Assembly: GCF_008728635.1 (NCBI RefSeq)
Contig: NZ_CP044285.1
Span: 1,984,001-2,048,000, forward strand
Direction: 5' to 3'
DNA length: 64,000 nucleotides
Origin: Hymenobacter baengnokdamensis
GTDB lineage: Bacteria > Bacteroidota > Bacteroidia > Cytophagales > Hymenobacteraceae
The notes beneath the pieces were generated by a model. It searched no databases, had not been told where the DNA came from, and worked only from the letters and a program-made list of their open reading frames with translations. The position numbers were made by a program, and so were the translations under genes. Below, piece after piece: positions 24,566 to 37,366 of the stretch; the stretch's first letter is position 1, and every line of letters begins with the position of its first letter.

Positions 24566-25978
24566 TTAAGGTAGTGTCCGCTGGTAGCGCTGGGCTAAAA
24601 CTGTGGCTAGCCTGGCAGCTTGCTGGCGTAGTTCGGGCACGGCTGTCGATTCAAAATAGGTTGGCCGGCGGCTGGCCCCCAGGGTAAAAAGGCTGCCCGC
24701 GCTCGGTTGCCCATCGGAGCCCAGCAATTCCCCCATTGCATTGGTCATAATCCCTAGCCGCAGCGGGTCAGGGGTGAGGCAGCCGTCAGCGCGTAGCTGC
24801 TGCACCAGCGGCGTGCCGATGCGGCTGTAATCGAGCAGGGGCCCGGTACAGCAGATGACGTGCCGGGCCGTTTGCCACTGCCGGGCCCGGCCCGGCTGCG
24901 CAATGCCTACGCGCAGCTTTTCACCAGCGGGCAAAATCTCCACGGCCCGGCCAGCGCAGGTTTGCAACTGCCCGCTCGCTTCCATGTCAGCCAATAAAGC
25001 GGCCCCGCTGGGGGCAATGCGGTGGCGTAATTGTGCCCAGCGCCCCGCCAGATGCCGCAGAAACCGCGCCTGCTCGGCCAGTGGCCAGCCCGCCCAGATG
25101 CGGCTCAGGTCGGGCCGCAGCGCATCAAGCACTAGGCGCCAGTCGATGCCCTGCGCGGCGGCTGCCGCCACCTGGTGGCGCACCTGCCGTAGCACGCCGG
25201 CCACCGTATGCTCACCAGCCAGCTCAGCATAAAAATTTAGGTAAGCCGGGGCATCGGCCGGGCCGTGCACCGCCGGCCAGCGCCCGCGCCGGGCCACTAC
25301 CTGTACCGTGCTCTGGTGCCCCTGTGCTCGTAGCGCCACTAGCATATCTAGCGCCGTAAGGCCGGCTCCAATCAGCAGCACGGGCTCCTCGGGGCCAATG
25401 CTGCTTAGGGTATCGGGTGCCCACGGGTCGGCGTGGTAGCCCGAGTGAGTCAGGTAGCGCTGGTCGGGGCCAGTGGGCGGCGGGGGCGGAAAATTACCCA
25501 GCGCCAGCACGGTGGCGTGGCTCGGCAGCACCTGGCCACTGGCCAGCCGTACGGCACGGCGGCCATCGGGTAGGAGTGGGGCCGCTACTGCCGAACTGGT
25601 GTAGTGACTGATGCACACGCCATTGGCGGCGGGCCTGGCTAGTGCCTGAGCCAGCTCCTGCTGCAAGTAGCGGCCATAAACTGCTCGGGAAGCAAATTCG
25701 GGTATGCCATCGGCGGCCTCGGGTTGCCGGGCCAGCCAGTCGGCAAAATGGCCTGGGTCTTCGGCCCACACACTCAGGTTGCGGGGGCGCACATTCAGCA
25801 ACAGCTCGGGCAGGGATGACGAATAAGCCAGCCCCAGCCCCGGCTGCGCACGCGGCTCGGCCAAGGCCACATCGAGCGGCAGCGGCCCGGCCAGCCGGGT
25901 CAGGTGCAGGGCCAATGCCGTGCCCGCAAAGCCACCGCCCACAATGGTAACAGCAAAGCGCGGCGTAGAAAATGTCAT
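24566..25978 (-). CDS. FAD/NAD(P)-binding protein (FAD-NAD(P)-binding family)
   Basis: A 470-residue flavoprotein. The dinucleotide loop is VTIVGGGFAGTALALHL at residues 9-25; then LLNVRPRNLSVWAEDPGHFADWL (family hallmark), LIGAGLTALDMLVALRAQGH (second nucleotide loop) and CCTGPLLDYSRIG, ending SLFTLGASRRPTYFEST. This matches the PF13454 group of uncharacterised FAD/NAD(P) proteins. The ATG at 25978 is preferred over an upstream in-frame start. It is divergent from tsaB. The substrate is unknown. Confidence 0.87.
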   Translation of the reverse strand: MTFSTPRFAVTIVGGGFAGTALALHLTRLAGPLPLDVALAEPRAQPGLGLAYSSSLPELLLNVRPRNLSVWAEDPGHFADWLARQPEAADGIPEFASRAVYGRYLQQELAQALARPAANGVCISHYTSSAVAAPLLPDGRRAVRLASGQVLPSHATVLALGNFPPPPPTGPDQRYLTHSGYHADPWAPDTLSSIGPEEPVLLIGAGLTALDMLVALRAQGHQSTVQVVARRGRWPAVHGPADAPAYLNFYAELAGEHTVAGVLRQVRHQVAAAAAQGIDWRLVLDALRPDLSRIWAGWPLAEQARFLRHLAGRWAQLRHRIAPSGAALLADMEASGQLQTCAGRAVEILPAGEKLRVGIAQPGRARQWQTARHVICCTGPLLDYSRIGTPLVQQLRADGCLTPDPLRLGIMTNAMGELLGSDGQPSAGSLFTLGASRRPTYFESTAVPELRQQAARLATVLAQRYQRTLP

Positions 25979-26070
25979 AGGAGCGGAAGGTTGGGCAACG
26001 TAAAACGGACAAACGCGCACCAGGTTGGTTTGCAAATAACTCTCATCTGGCCGGAACTTGCCGGTTGCTT

Positions 26071-26769
26071 ATGTCTACCCTCCTGCTTTCGCTCGAAACC
26101 TCGTCGCCTATCTGCGCCGTGGCTCTGCACTACCTTTCCGATGGCCGCCTGCTCGGCCAGACCGAATTGCGGCTCGAAAAGTCTCATTCTACGCACCTTA
26201 CCGTACTTATCGAGCAGCTCATCGCCAACACCGGCCACCGGCTGGCCGACCTTGGCGCTGTGGCCGTGAGCGATGGCCCCGGCTCTTACACCGGGCTGCG
26301 CATCGGGGCCGCTGCCGCCAAAGGGCTATGCTTTGCGCTCGATATTCCGCTGCTGGCCGTCGGCACGCTGCCCGCGCTGGCGCATCAGGTAGCCGGGCGC
26401 ACGCCCCGCGCCGCCGACTATCTGTTTTGCCCAATGCTTGATGCCCGCCGGCTGGAAGTCTACACGGCGCTTTATCAGGCCGATGCGCAGCCGCTGCTGC
26501 TGCCCACCAACCTGGTGCTCGACGCCAGTTCGCTGGCCGAACATTTAGCCCACCGCTCCGTGTTATTCTTTGGCTCGGGGGCCGCTAAATTCCAGGCGCT
26601 GGTGGCCGGCAACCCGAACGCGGTTTTCCTGCCTGACGTGCAGCCCACCGCCATCAGCATTGGCGAGCTGGCTTTCACTGCTTTTCAGCGCCAGCAATTT
26701 CAGGATGTAGCGTATTATGAGCCTTTTTACTTGAAAGAAGTTTACACAACTACCCCAAAGTCCGCCTAA
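26071..26769 (+). CDS. tsaB: tRNA threonylcarbamoyladenosine biosynthesis protein TsaB
   Basis: A 232-residue ASKHA-fold protein that pairs with TsaD to make t6A at position 37 of ANN-decoding tRNAs. The start LLSLETSSPICAVAL and the signature DGPGSYTGLRIGAAAAKGL are typical; the C-terminal FYLKEVYTT is found in Bacteroidota members. ATG at 26071. The DUF2480 gene follows after 15 bases and is probably co-transcribed. Confidence 0.95.
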   Translation: MSTLLLSLETSSPICAVALHYLSDGRLLGQTELRLEKSHSTHLTVLIEQLIANTGHRLADLGAVAVSDGPGSYTGLRIGAAAAKGLCFALDIPLLAVGTLPALAHQVAGRTPRAADYLFCPMLDARRLEVYTALYQADAQPLLLPTNLVLDASSLAEHLAHRSVLFFGSGAAKFQALVAGNPNAVFLPDVQPTAISIGELAFTAFQRQQFQDVAYYEPFYLKEVYTTTPKSA

Positions 26770-26784
26770 TATTCAATTTATACT

Positions 26785-27306
26785 ATGGAACCGCTATTTG
26801 TTAACCGGGTGGCTGCCTCGGGCCTCGTTACCCTCAATCTGGAAGAATATATCCATCCCGGCCCTCGCGTGGTGTACGATATCAAAGACAATCTCTTTCA
26901 CGGCTTGATGCTGCGCGAAAAGGATTTTCGCGAATTCGTCAAAACCCACGATTGGGCGCAGTACAACGGGCAGAACGTCGCCATCATTTGCTCGGCCGAT
27001 GCCATTGTGCCCACCTGGGCCTATATGCTGCTGGCCAGCAAGCTGCAGGGCCACGCCCATCGCTACGTGTTTGGCAGTCCCGAAGCCCTGGAGCAATCGC
27101 TTTTCGAAGAAGCCATCGCCAGCATCAATCCCGCTGATTATCAAGATGCCAAGCTCGTCATCAAAGGCTGTGGCGATAAGCCGGTACCTACTTTTGCCTA
27201 CGTGGCGATTATGCAGCACCTGCTGCCCGTGGCGGCCAGCATCATGTATGGCGAGCCGTGCAGCACCGTGCCACTCTACAAAAAGGCCAAAGCTGCGCTG
27301 AGTTAA
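26785..27306 (+). CDS. DUF2480 family protein
   Basis: A 173-residue cytosolic protein of a family nearly confined to Bacteroidota. It opens FVNRVAASGLVTLNLEEY and has LREKDFREFVKTHDW, ADAIVPTWAYMLLASKL and VIKGCGDKPVPTFAYV. No enzyme activity is known. It is tightly linked to tsaB (15 bases), which suggests a shared promoter. Confidence 0.9.
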   Translation: MEPLFVNRVAASGLVTLNLEEYIHPGPRVVYDIKDNLFHGLMLREKDFREFVKTHDWAQYNGQNVAIICSADAIVPTWAYMLLASKLQGHAHRYVFGSPEALEQSLFEEAIASINPADYQDAKLVIKGCGDKPVPTFAYVAIMQHLLPVAASIMYGEPCSTVPLYKKAKAALS

Positions 27307-27324
27307 TATAGTGAATAATTAATA

Positions 27325-27356
27325 TTGCAGCCCCTGTGAAGCTTGCCGGGCTGCAA
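27325..27356 (+). terminator. Stem-loop after DUF2480 gene
   Basis: A 9-bp perfect stem (27325-27333 with 27348-27356) with a 14-base loop. The tail is only weakly T-rich, so termination is probable rather than certain. Confidence 0.5.
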
Positions 27357-27409
27357 TCGTTGTCTGCGCCGTAGGTGCCGCAACGCGCGCAGTCCCGACC
27401 TTTGCCAGC

Positions 27410-28747
27410 GTGCAAGCTCAACCTTACCAGATAAACTTCCGCACCGGGGCCGCCATTGTCATCGCCAATATGGTCGGGACGGGCGTTTTTACCAGCCTCG
27501 GCTTCCAGATACTAGGCATTCAAAGCGGTTTCGCGCTGCTGATGCTGTGGGTAGTAGGCGGCCTTATCGCGCTGTGCGGGGCCGTAAGCTACGGTGAGCT
27601 GGCCGCCGCCATGCCCCGCTCGGGCGGCGAGTACCATTATTTAAGCCAGATATATCATCCGGCGCTGGGCTTTCTCTCCGGCTGGGTATCGGCCACGGTG
27701 GGCTTTGCGGCCCCTACCGCGCTGGCGGCACTGGCCCTCGCCCAATATGCCCAAAGTGTGTGGCCCGCGCTGGCGGCTCCGCTGGCAACCGGCGGCACTG
27801 GTGGCACGGTGCTGGCCGTGAGCGTAGTGCTGGCGCTGGCCCTGGTGCATGGCCGCAGCACGCGCGCCGGCAGCCGCTTGCAGGTAGTAATTACTGCAGT
27901 CAAAGTGATTGTGCTGGTGGGCTTTATTGGGGCCGGGCTGTTTCTGGGCAACGCGCAGCCGCTCAGTTTTGCACCCGATACCGCTAGCTGGCGCTCGCTG
28001 CTGAGTCCGGTTTTCGCCGTGTCGCTGGTGTACGTCAGCTACGCCTATTCGGGCTGGAATGCCGCCGTGTACGTTACCGGCGAAATCAAAAACCCGCAGC
28101 GTAACCTCTCCCGTATTCTGCTCACGGGCACCACCATGGTACTTCTCTTATATGTAGGCCTGAACTACGTTTTTCTGCGGGCCACGCCGTTAGGCGTGCT
28201 CAAGGGGCAGGTCGAAGTGGGCTACCTGGCGGCCAGCTGGCTTTTCGGCCCGGCGCTGGGCCGCCTCACGGGGGGCGTTATTGCGGCGCTGCTCGTATCT
28301 ACCATCAGTGCCATGATTTTCGCCGGTCCTCGCATTGTGCAGGCAATGGGCGAAGACCTGCCGGCCCTGGGCTGGCTGGCCCAGCGCAGCCGGGCGGGTA
28401 TTCCGGTGCGGGCCCTGGTGCTGCAAGTGGCTATTACGCTGGTGTTTATCCTGAAGCCCGACTTTAAGGCCGTCCTCGTTTACGCCGGTTTCGTGCTCAA
28501 TCTGTTTACGTTTCTCACAGTGCTGGGCTTGTTTGTGCTACGCTGGCGGCAGCCGGTCTTGCCGCGCCCGTATCGGGCCTGGGGCTATCCCATTACGCCG
28601 CTTATTTTTTTGGCCTTGAGTGCCTGGACCCTGGTTTTCATTATTAAAGACAAGCCCACGGAGTCGCTCTACGGCCTGGCTACCGTGGCTAGCGGCTTGC
28701 TGGTTTACTTTGTGGCGCAAATGCTCGGCCGCTCGCAGCCTGCCTGA
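27410..28747 (+). CDS. APC-family amino-acid permease
   Basis: A 445-residue transporter with about 12 membrane helices. The N-terminal signature FRTGAAIVIANMVGTGVFTSLG contains the unwound-helix glycine motif (GTGVF), and AAAMPRSGGEYHYLSQIY is typical of the family. SYAYSGWNAAVYVTGEIKNPQRNL is the helix-6 region of amino-acid/polyamine/organocation carriers. The start is GTG at 27410, just after GACCTTTG (27397-27404). The substrate cannot be fixed from sequence. Confidence 0.9.
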   Translation: MQAQPYQINFRTGAAIVIANMVGTGVFTSLGFQILGIQSGFALLMLWVVGGLIALCGAVSYGELAAAMPRSGGEYHYLSQIYHPALGFLSGWVSATVGFAAPTALAALALAQYAQSVWPALAAPLATGGTGGTVLAVSVVLALALVHGRSTRAGSRLQVVITAVKVIVLVGFIGAGLFLGNAQPLSFAPDTASWRSLLSPVFAVSLVYVSYAYSGWNAAVYVTGEIKNPQRNLSRILLTGTTMVLLLYVGLNYVFLRATPLGVLKGQVEVGYLAASWLFGPALGRLTGGVIAALLVSTISAMIFAGPRIVQAMGEDLPALGWLAQRSRAGIPVRALVLQVAITLVFILKPDFKAVLVYAGFVLNLFTFLTVLGLFVLRWRQPVLPRPYRAWGYPITPLIFLALSAWTLVFIIKDKPTESLYGLATVASGLLVYFVAQMLGRSQPA

Positions 28748-28796
28748 GTTTATTTTCCAGCGCTACTAATCCTTCCCACCGTTCTTACACCTTTAT

Positions 28797-28836
28797 AAAA
28801 ATAGCCGGCAGCTATATAGGAGCTGGTTATTTTTTT
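28797..28836 (+). terminator. Imperfect stem with long U-run upstream of lipoprotein gene
   Basis: Arms 28797-28812 and 28821-28836 pair with one bulge and end in seven T. It ends seven bases before the next ATG, so it is either the terminator of the permease gene or an attenuator for the lipoprotein. Confidence 0.45.
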
Positions 28837-28843
28837 CCTGCTC

Positions 28844-30070
28844 ATGCGCTTTTCTCTGCTATCTCTGCTACCGGCGCTCGTTTTGCTGGCCGCGTGCTCC
28901 CAAACCTCTACCGAGCAACAAGCTGCCAAAACCGAGACAATGGCCGATACGGCCCAAAAGGTAGCTCCCCACCACGCCCCGCCGCCCCGCGATAGCACTG
29001 CCCACGCCACCAAGGCCACCGCTGCTGTAGCCGACACGGCAAACGTGCAGAATATAGCCAACTACCTGGCTGGCCTGCCCCCCGCAGCCGGCTCGCCGCT
29101 GGCTACGCTCTCCGCCCAGCCCGCGTGGCAGGCTTTCGCCAAAGACCAGAATAAAAGCTGGGCCAAATACCGCGCTACCCACACCAACCGCATGAGCCGC
29201 TGGGCCGCTACCGAGCTGGACTCGGTGCGCCAGGCCACGCCGACGCTGTTTTATCCGTTCAGCGGCCCCGACTTTCTGAATGCCTTTACCCTATTTCCCG
29301 ACAGCCGGACCTATGTACTGGTCGGGCTGGAGCCCGTAGGCAGCGTGCCAACCCAGGCCAACCTTGATAACCCGGTGTTGCTGAGCGCCGTTAAGAAGTC
29401 GTTGTGGTCGGTGCTGAATTTCAGCTTCTTCCGCACCAACGATATGGCCGTAGACCTCAAGTCGGTTAATCTCGACGGGGCCGTGCCGCTTATTATGCTC
29501 TTTGCCGCCCGCACCGGCAATCATCTCCAGTCGGTGCGCCCCGTGCAGCTCGATGCGCAGGGCCAGCTCCACGCTGTAGCCGATACCACTCGTGCGCCGG
29601 GCTCCAAGGCCATTCAGGGCGCTGAGCTAAAGCTGCAAGCGGCCGATGGCTCTGCAAAGACCATCTACTACTTTTCGGCCGACCTCAGCGACTGGAAGCT
29701 GACTTCCAAGGATGCCCCCTTGCGCTACGTGCGCAGCCTCGGCCCGCTTACTACCTACGTCAAGTCGGCCACTTACCTCATGCACAAGTCTTACTTCTCT
29801 AAAATCCGCAACCTGATTTTAGCGCAAAGCCAGTACATTCTGCAAGACGACTCGGGTATCGCCATGAAGTATTTTCCCAAAACCGACTGGCAGTTTACTT
29901 ACTACGGTACCTATAAGCGTCCTATCAACCTGTTTGCCAAGCAATACCAGCCCGAGCTGACCACTGCCTACCACGATAGCCTGCACCGCGCCCGCCCACT
30001 GCCATTTGGCACCGGCTACAACTGGCGCCAAACCGACAGCAACCTCCTCCTGGCTCGCCGTAAAAAGTGA
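28844..30070 (+). CDS. Lipoprotein of unknown function
   Basis: A 408-residue lipoprotein: signal MRFSLLSLLPALVLLAAC with the lipobox LAAC at Cys18. A low-complexity linker (residues 20-65) follows, then a globular part with LFYPFSGPDFLNAFTLFPDSRTYVLVGLEPVG, MLFAARTGNHLQSV, IYYFSADLSDWKL and GIAMKYFPKTDWQFTYYGTY. These blocks look conserved but I do not recognise a named domain. Outer-membrane or periplasmic location is expected. A perfect stem at 30163-30190 may end its transcript. Confidence 0.82.
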   Translation: MRFSLLSLLPALVLLAACSQTSTEQQAAKTETMADTAQKVAPHHAPPPRDSTAHATKATAAVADTANVQNIANYLAGLPPAAGSPLATLSAQPAWQAFAKDQNKSWAKYRATHTNRMSRWAATELDSVRQATPTLFYPFSGPDFLNAFTLFPDSRTYVLVGLEPVGSVPTQANLDNPVLLSAVKKSLWSVLNFSFFRTNDMAVDLKSVNLDGAVPLIMLFAARTGNHLQSVRPVQLDAQGQLHAVADTTRAPGSKAIQGAELKLQAADGSAKTIYYFSADLSDWKLTSKDAPLRYVRSLGPLTTYVKSATYLMHKSYFSKIRNLILAQSQYILQDDSGIAMKYFPKTDWQFTYYGTYKRPINLFAKQYQPELTTAYHDSLHRARPLPFGTGYNWRQTDSNLLLARRKK

Positions 30071-30162
30071 GCCATAAGCCGCGAGCCTTACTTCTTAATA
30101 CTAAGGAAAGAATTTGCCGCCAGGTAGCCCAGGTAGTAACCTGCTCTTACTAAATGAGCTAC

Positions 30163-30190
30163 AAGGCCGTGATGGCAACATCACGGCCTT
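30163..30190 (+). terminator. Perfect 12-bp stem, GNRA loop
   Basis: Arms 30163-30174 and 30179-30190 with loop GCAA, followed by a T-rich stretch. It lies 92 bases after the lipoprotein stop and 26 bases before the hydrolase start. Confidence 0.65.
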
Positions 30191-30215
30191 CTTTATTCCT
30201 GTTAAGCTATCTGAT

Positions 30216-31505
30216 ATGAAAGCTATTCTCTTCAGTATAAGTATGCTGGCTACGACTGCCGTGCTGGCCCAGTCGGCCGCTGCTCCCCAAATAAAAACGG
30301 TAACTGCCGCAGTAGGAGAGGACTCCCGGCTGCTCGATAGCCTGCTGCGAACTGCTCCCCAGCTAAGCCAGGTGCTCGCCCATACCGACCAGTACCAGCT
30401 TCAAATCATCTACACCCAAATAAATCGCGACTCCCACAACATCCCGCACTTCACGCGCCACACCTATCACCTCAACCCCCAGCAGTACTTCAACCCCGCC
30501 AGCCTGGTTAAGCTGCCCGTTGCCCTGCTGTCTCTCGAAAAGCTCCACACGCTCCCGAGTCCTATTAATAGGAGTACAATTATGTCTACCGGCGCCGCTT
30601 GGCGCTGCCAGACGCCCGTACCCTTTGCTGCCCCCGCCGACTCTGACCGCCAGGCTACCGTCGGCAATTACATCAAGCGGATGCTGCTCGTCAGCGACAA
30701 CCTCGCTTACAACCGCCTCTACGAGTTTCTTGGCCAAAAGCCGCTCAACGACCGCCTTCAGCAACTCGGCTATCCGGGGAGCCGCATCGTCCGCCGATTT
30801 GCGCCCTGCGACACGGCCGCCAATCGCCACACCAATCCGATTGCCTTTCACAGTGCTGCCGGCGATACCTTATATAAAGAGCTGGCTAAAGTCAATCCGC
30901 GCACGCCCGCGCCCCCGCTTGGGCCAGTCTTCGCGGGCCGCGCTTACAAAGTGGGCAGCCGCCTCATCCACCACCCCTACGATTTTACCACTGCCAACAA
31001 TCTGCCGCTGCCCGATATTACTGCGCTCCTCCAAAGTGCCCTTTTCCCCGATGCCGTGCCCGGCACCCAGCGCCTGAATCTAGCGTCGGCCGATTATGCC
31101 TTCCTGCGCCAGTACCTGCATCTTACTCCGCACGCCAGCTGCTTCAGCACTTATGCCGCGCCGAAGTATTTCGACGCCTACAAAAAGTACCTCTATTATG
31201 GTCGCCAGCCAGAAGCCCAACCCCAGGCTGGCCTGCGAATCTTCAATATCGTGGGTATGTCGCACGGCTACCTGGCCGATGTCGCCTACTTCGCCGATTC
31301 CCTCCACCAGTCCGAATTCTTACTCAGCGCCATCCTCTACGTCAATCAAGACGGCATTATCAACGACGCCAACTACGAATACGATACCATAGGCGAGCCC
31401 TTCCTGGCCCAGTTAGGCCAGCTTTTTTATCAATACGAAGCTCGTCGCCCCCGTCAATACCACCCCGACCTGACCCTCTTCTTCCAAAAAGACCCGCAAC
31501 CCTGA
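30216..31505 (+). CDS. Exported serine hydrolase, class A beta-lactamase-like
   Basis: A 429-residue exported protein. The signal is MKAILFSISMLATTAVLAQ. The penicillin-binding fold motifs are visible: SLVK (SxxK) at residues 96-99 in NPASLVKLPVALL, and SDN at 160-162 in LLVSDNLAYNRLYEFLG. A clear KTG box is not seen; a Lys-Val-Gly in AYKVGSRL is a possible stand-in. This fits beta-lactamase-related family PF13354, longer than true class A enzymes (about 290). Drug hydrolysis is not implied. Confidence 0.82.
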   Translation: MKAILFSISMLATTAVLAQSAAAPQIKTVTAAVGEDSRLLDSLLRTAPQLSQVLAHTDQYQLQIIYTQINRDSHNIPHFTRHTYHLNPQQYFNPASLVKLPVALLSLEKLHTLPSPINRSTIMSTGAAWRCQTPVPFAAPADSDRQATVGNYIKRMLLVSDNLAYNRLYEFLGQKPLNDRLQQLGYPGSRIVRRFAPCDTAANRHTNPIAFHSAAGDTLYKELAKVNPRTPAPPLGPVFAGRAYKVGSRLIHHPYDFTTANNLPLPDITALLQSALFPDAVPGTQRLNLASADYAFLRQYLHLTPHASCFSTYAAPKYFDAYKKYLYYGRQPEAQPQAGLRIFNIVGMSHGYLADVAYFADSLHQSEFLLSAILYVNQDGIINDANYEYDTIGEPFLAQLGQLFYQYEARRPRQYHPDLTLFFQKDPQP

Positions 31506-31609
31506 TTTTTTTCTCCAGCCCCCGGTTTGCTAACCGCCTGAGTGCTACACCACCCCGCTTCCCCGCCGCCAGCACAAACCGCACTCTAATGGAAAAAGCC
31601 CGGCTACTG

Positions 31610-31640
31610 TTGGCTATCGCCGATTTTCCTGGTACTTTTG
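31610..31640 (+). promoter_or_regulatory. rRNA promoter P1 (TTG-N20-TACTTTTG)
   Basis: -33 TTG at 31610-31612 and -7 TACTTTTG at 31633-31640. The start region then reads CACTCCCAA. First of four stacked rRNA promoters. Confidence 0.7.
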
Positions 31641-31705
31641 CACTCCCAAATCGAACGGACGCGGGCAGCCAGGAAAGCTGACTACGAAAGAAAATGCCAG
31701 CCCGC

Positions 31706-31737
31706 TTGCTGATTCCAAATTTCTAAGCGTACCTTTG
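31706..31737 (+). promoter_or_regulatory. rRNA promoter P2 (TTG-N21-TACCTTTG)
   Basis: -33 TTG at 31706-31708 and -7 TACCTTTG at 31730-31737, followed by CACCCCG. Second of the stacked set. Confidence 0.75.
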
Positions 31738-31811
31738 CACCCCGTTCCAGAAACGGCTCATCGGAAGTGCCGAAGAAGTGGTAGAAAAATGAAAATATTT
31801 TCGCCCTAAAT

Positions 31812-31841
31812 TTGAAAAGTCAAAAAATTCCCCTACCTTTG
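31812..31841 (+). promoter_or_regulatory. rRNA promoter P3 (TTG-N19-TACCTTTG)
   Basis: -33 TTG at 31812-31814 and -7 TACCTTTG at 31834-31841, followed by CACTCCCAA. Third of the stacked set. Confidence 0.85.
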
Positions 31842-31885
31842 CACTCCCAAACGGAACAATGGTTTAGGGCTCAGCAAACTAAACT

Positions 31886-32017
31886 ACTGCTTAATAAGCA
31901 GTTAAGTTTTAAAATCAACTTAATCGAAGTTGATTAAATTTTCAAAAAAGCCTTAAAAAGGCTTCTGTCTTTTTGAAAATTAAAAAATCTTGCTTTTGCA
32001 TTTCGCTCTAAGCGAAA
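31886..32017 (+). other. Cluster of stem-loops in the rRNA leader
   Basis: Four perfect short hairpins in a row: 31886-31902, 31913-31935, 31948-31964 (nested in a longer stem 31939-31979) and 32001-32017. They lie between promoters P3 and P4, so only transcripts from P1-P3 carry them. Two more occur further on, at 32227-32242 (GCAA loop) and 32265-32280. Confidence 0.7.
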
Positions 32018-32074
32018 GCCGTAATAGTAATAAAGTCGCAGCTAACAAGATTAAAAATCTTTTCACTCGGCAAC

Positions 32075-32104
32075 TTGCAAGGTAAGAAATTTATCGTACC
32101 TTTG
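32075..32104 (+). promoter_or_regulatory. rRNA promoter P4 (TTG-N19-TACCTTTG)
   Basis: -33 TTG at 32075-32077 and -7 TACCTTTG at 32097-32104, followed by CAGTCCCAA. Closest promoter to 16S, about 230 bases upstream of it. Confidence 0.85.
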
Positions 32105-32164
32105 CAGTCCCAACTAAAACGGGGCGCTGCAGATAGCGAAAGGGTTCATTAGCAACCCAACAAT

Positions 32165-32198
32165 GCTGCTTCAATTGGAAGCAGCAAACGTTCTTTGA
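32165..32198 (+). promoter_or_regulatory. Stem-loop plus boxA-like element before 16S
   Basis: An 8-bp hairpin (32165-32185, loop AATTG) is followed at once by AAACGTTCTTTGA (32186-32198). The same 13 bases follow a different hairpin before 23S. GTTCTTTGA resembles boxA antitermination sites of rRNA operons. Confidence 0.65.
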
Positions 32199-32332
32199 AT
32201 GACTGGAAAAGACAAATGGTAGGTATGCTTACGCAAGTAAGCAGAAACGTAACATTAAAATTAAACTCGTCAATACGAGTCGGATTAGCACTCGACAACG
32301 TCCCTATTTAGGTAGTGGATTAGGAATATTTT

Positions 32333-33849
<1,517 letters not shown>

Positions 33850-33939
33850 GGAGCAGTTCGACTCGTGAGTTTACTAAATGTTACGTGGTGCTATACTACG
33901 CGTCTTTTCCATCATTCAAATAATAAAGCTTGGTATGTT

Positions 33940-34013
33940 GGGCTTGTAGCTCAGGTGGTTAGAGCGCTACACTGATAATGTAGAGGTCCCTGGTTCGAGT
34001 CCAGGCAGGCCCA
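33940..34013 (+). tRNA. tRNA-Ile (GAT anticodon)
   Basis: A 74-base cloverleaf in the 16S-23S spacer. Acceptor GGGCTTG pairs with CAGGCCC, discriminator A at 34013. The anticodon loop CTGATAA has GAT at 33974-33976 and the T-arm contains GGTTCGAGTCC. The 3' CCA is not encoded. No tRNA-Ala follows, unlike many rRNA operons. Confidence 0.97.
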
Positions 34014-34075
34014 CTCTGCCATCATAATACTAAGTAAGACTTTGGTTTAGCTTGAAGCAGTTCAGCTATTCCGCA

Positions 34076-34108
34076 TTTATCATCAAGTGGATGATAAACG
34101 TTCTTTGA
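34076..34108 (+). promoter_or_regulatory. Stem-loop plus boxA-like element before 23S
   Basis: A 9-bp hairpin (34076-34098, loop AAGTG), with AAACGTTCTTTGA at 34096-34108, identical to the element before 16S. The hairpin sequence differs between the two sites, so structure rather than sequence is kept upstream of a fixed 13-base core. Confidence 0.65.
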
Positions 34109-34201
34109 CGTAAGGGAAAACAAGAGAGAGAAGTACAAAGCGGGCTGTTAGTCACAGACTAGCAGCAGTTCTTCTACACGTCGAGTGTAGAGAATCGCAA
34201 G

Positions 34202-37113
<2,912 letters not shown>

Positions 37114-37168
37114 GGCCCACTCAGTCTTTCTACTTCTTTCTCTTTTCCCTTATGTCAACGGTATTGCT

Positions 37169-37191
37169 GCCTGTCCCTGAACCCGACAGGC
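37169..37191 (+). other. Hairpin in the 23S-5S spacer
   Basis: A 7-bp stem GCCTGTC/GACAGGC with a nine-base loop. Outer pairs TTGCTG (37164-37169) and CAGCAA (37197-37202) may extend it. Likely a processing element just before 5S. Confidence 0.45.
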
Positions 37192-37201
37192 AACGCCAGC
37201 A

Positions 37202-37311
37202 ATGGTGGCTTTAGCCCGGGTGTTCACCTCTTCCCATTCCGAACAGAGTCGTTAAGCCCCGGTGCGCCTATGGTACTGCCTTCACCGGTGGGAGAGTCGG
37301 TCGCCGCCAAC
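37202..37311 (+). rRNA. rrf: 5S ribosomal RNA
   Basis: About 110 bases. Helix I pairs TGGTGGC (37203-37209) with GCCGCCA (37303-37309). CCCATTCCGAACAGAG and GGGAGAGTCGGTCGCCGCC are standard 5S blocks. Ends are approximate. Confidence 0.94.
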
Positions 37312-37321
37312 TTTATAACCC

Positions 37322-37366
37322 AAGCCCTGCTTACCCCGCTTTCCCCAGCGCGTAAGCAGGGCTTTT
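37322..37366 (+). terminator. rRNA operon terminator
   Basis: A perfect 13-bp stem (37322-37334 with 37352-37364) with a 17-base loop and a TTTT tail, 11 bases after 5S. Confidence 0.85.
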
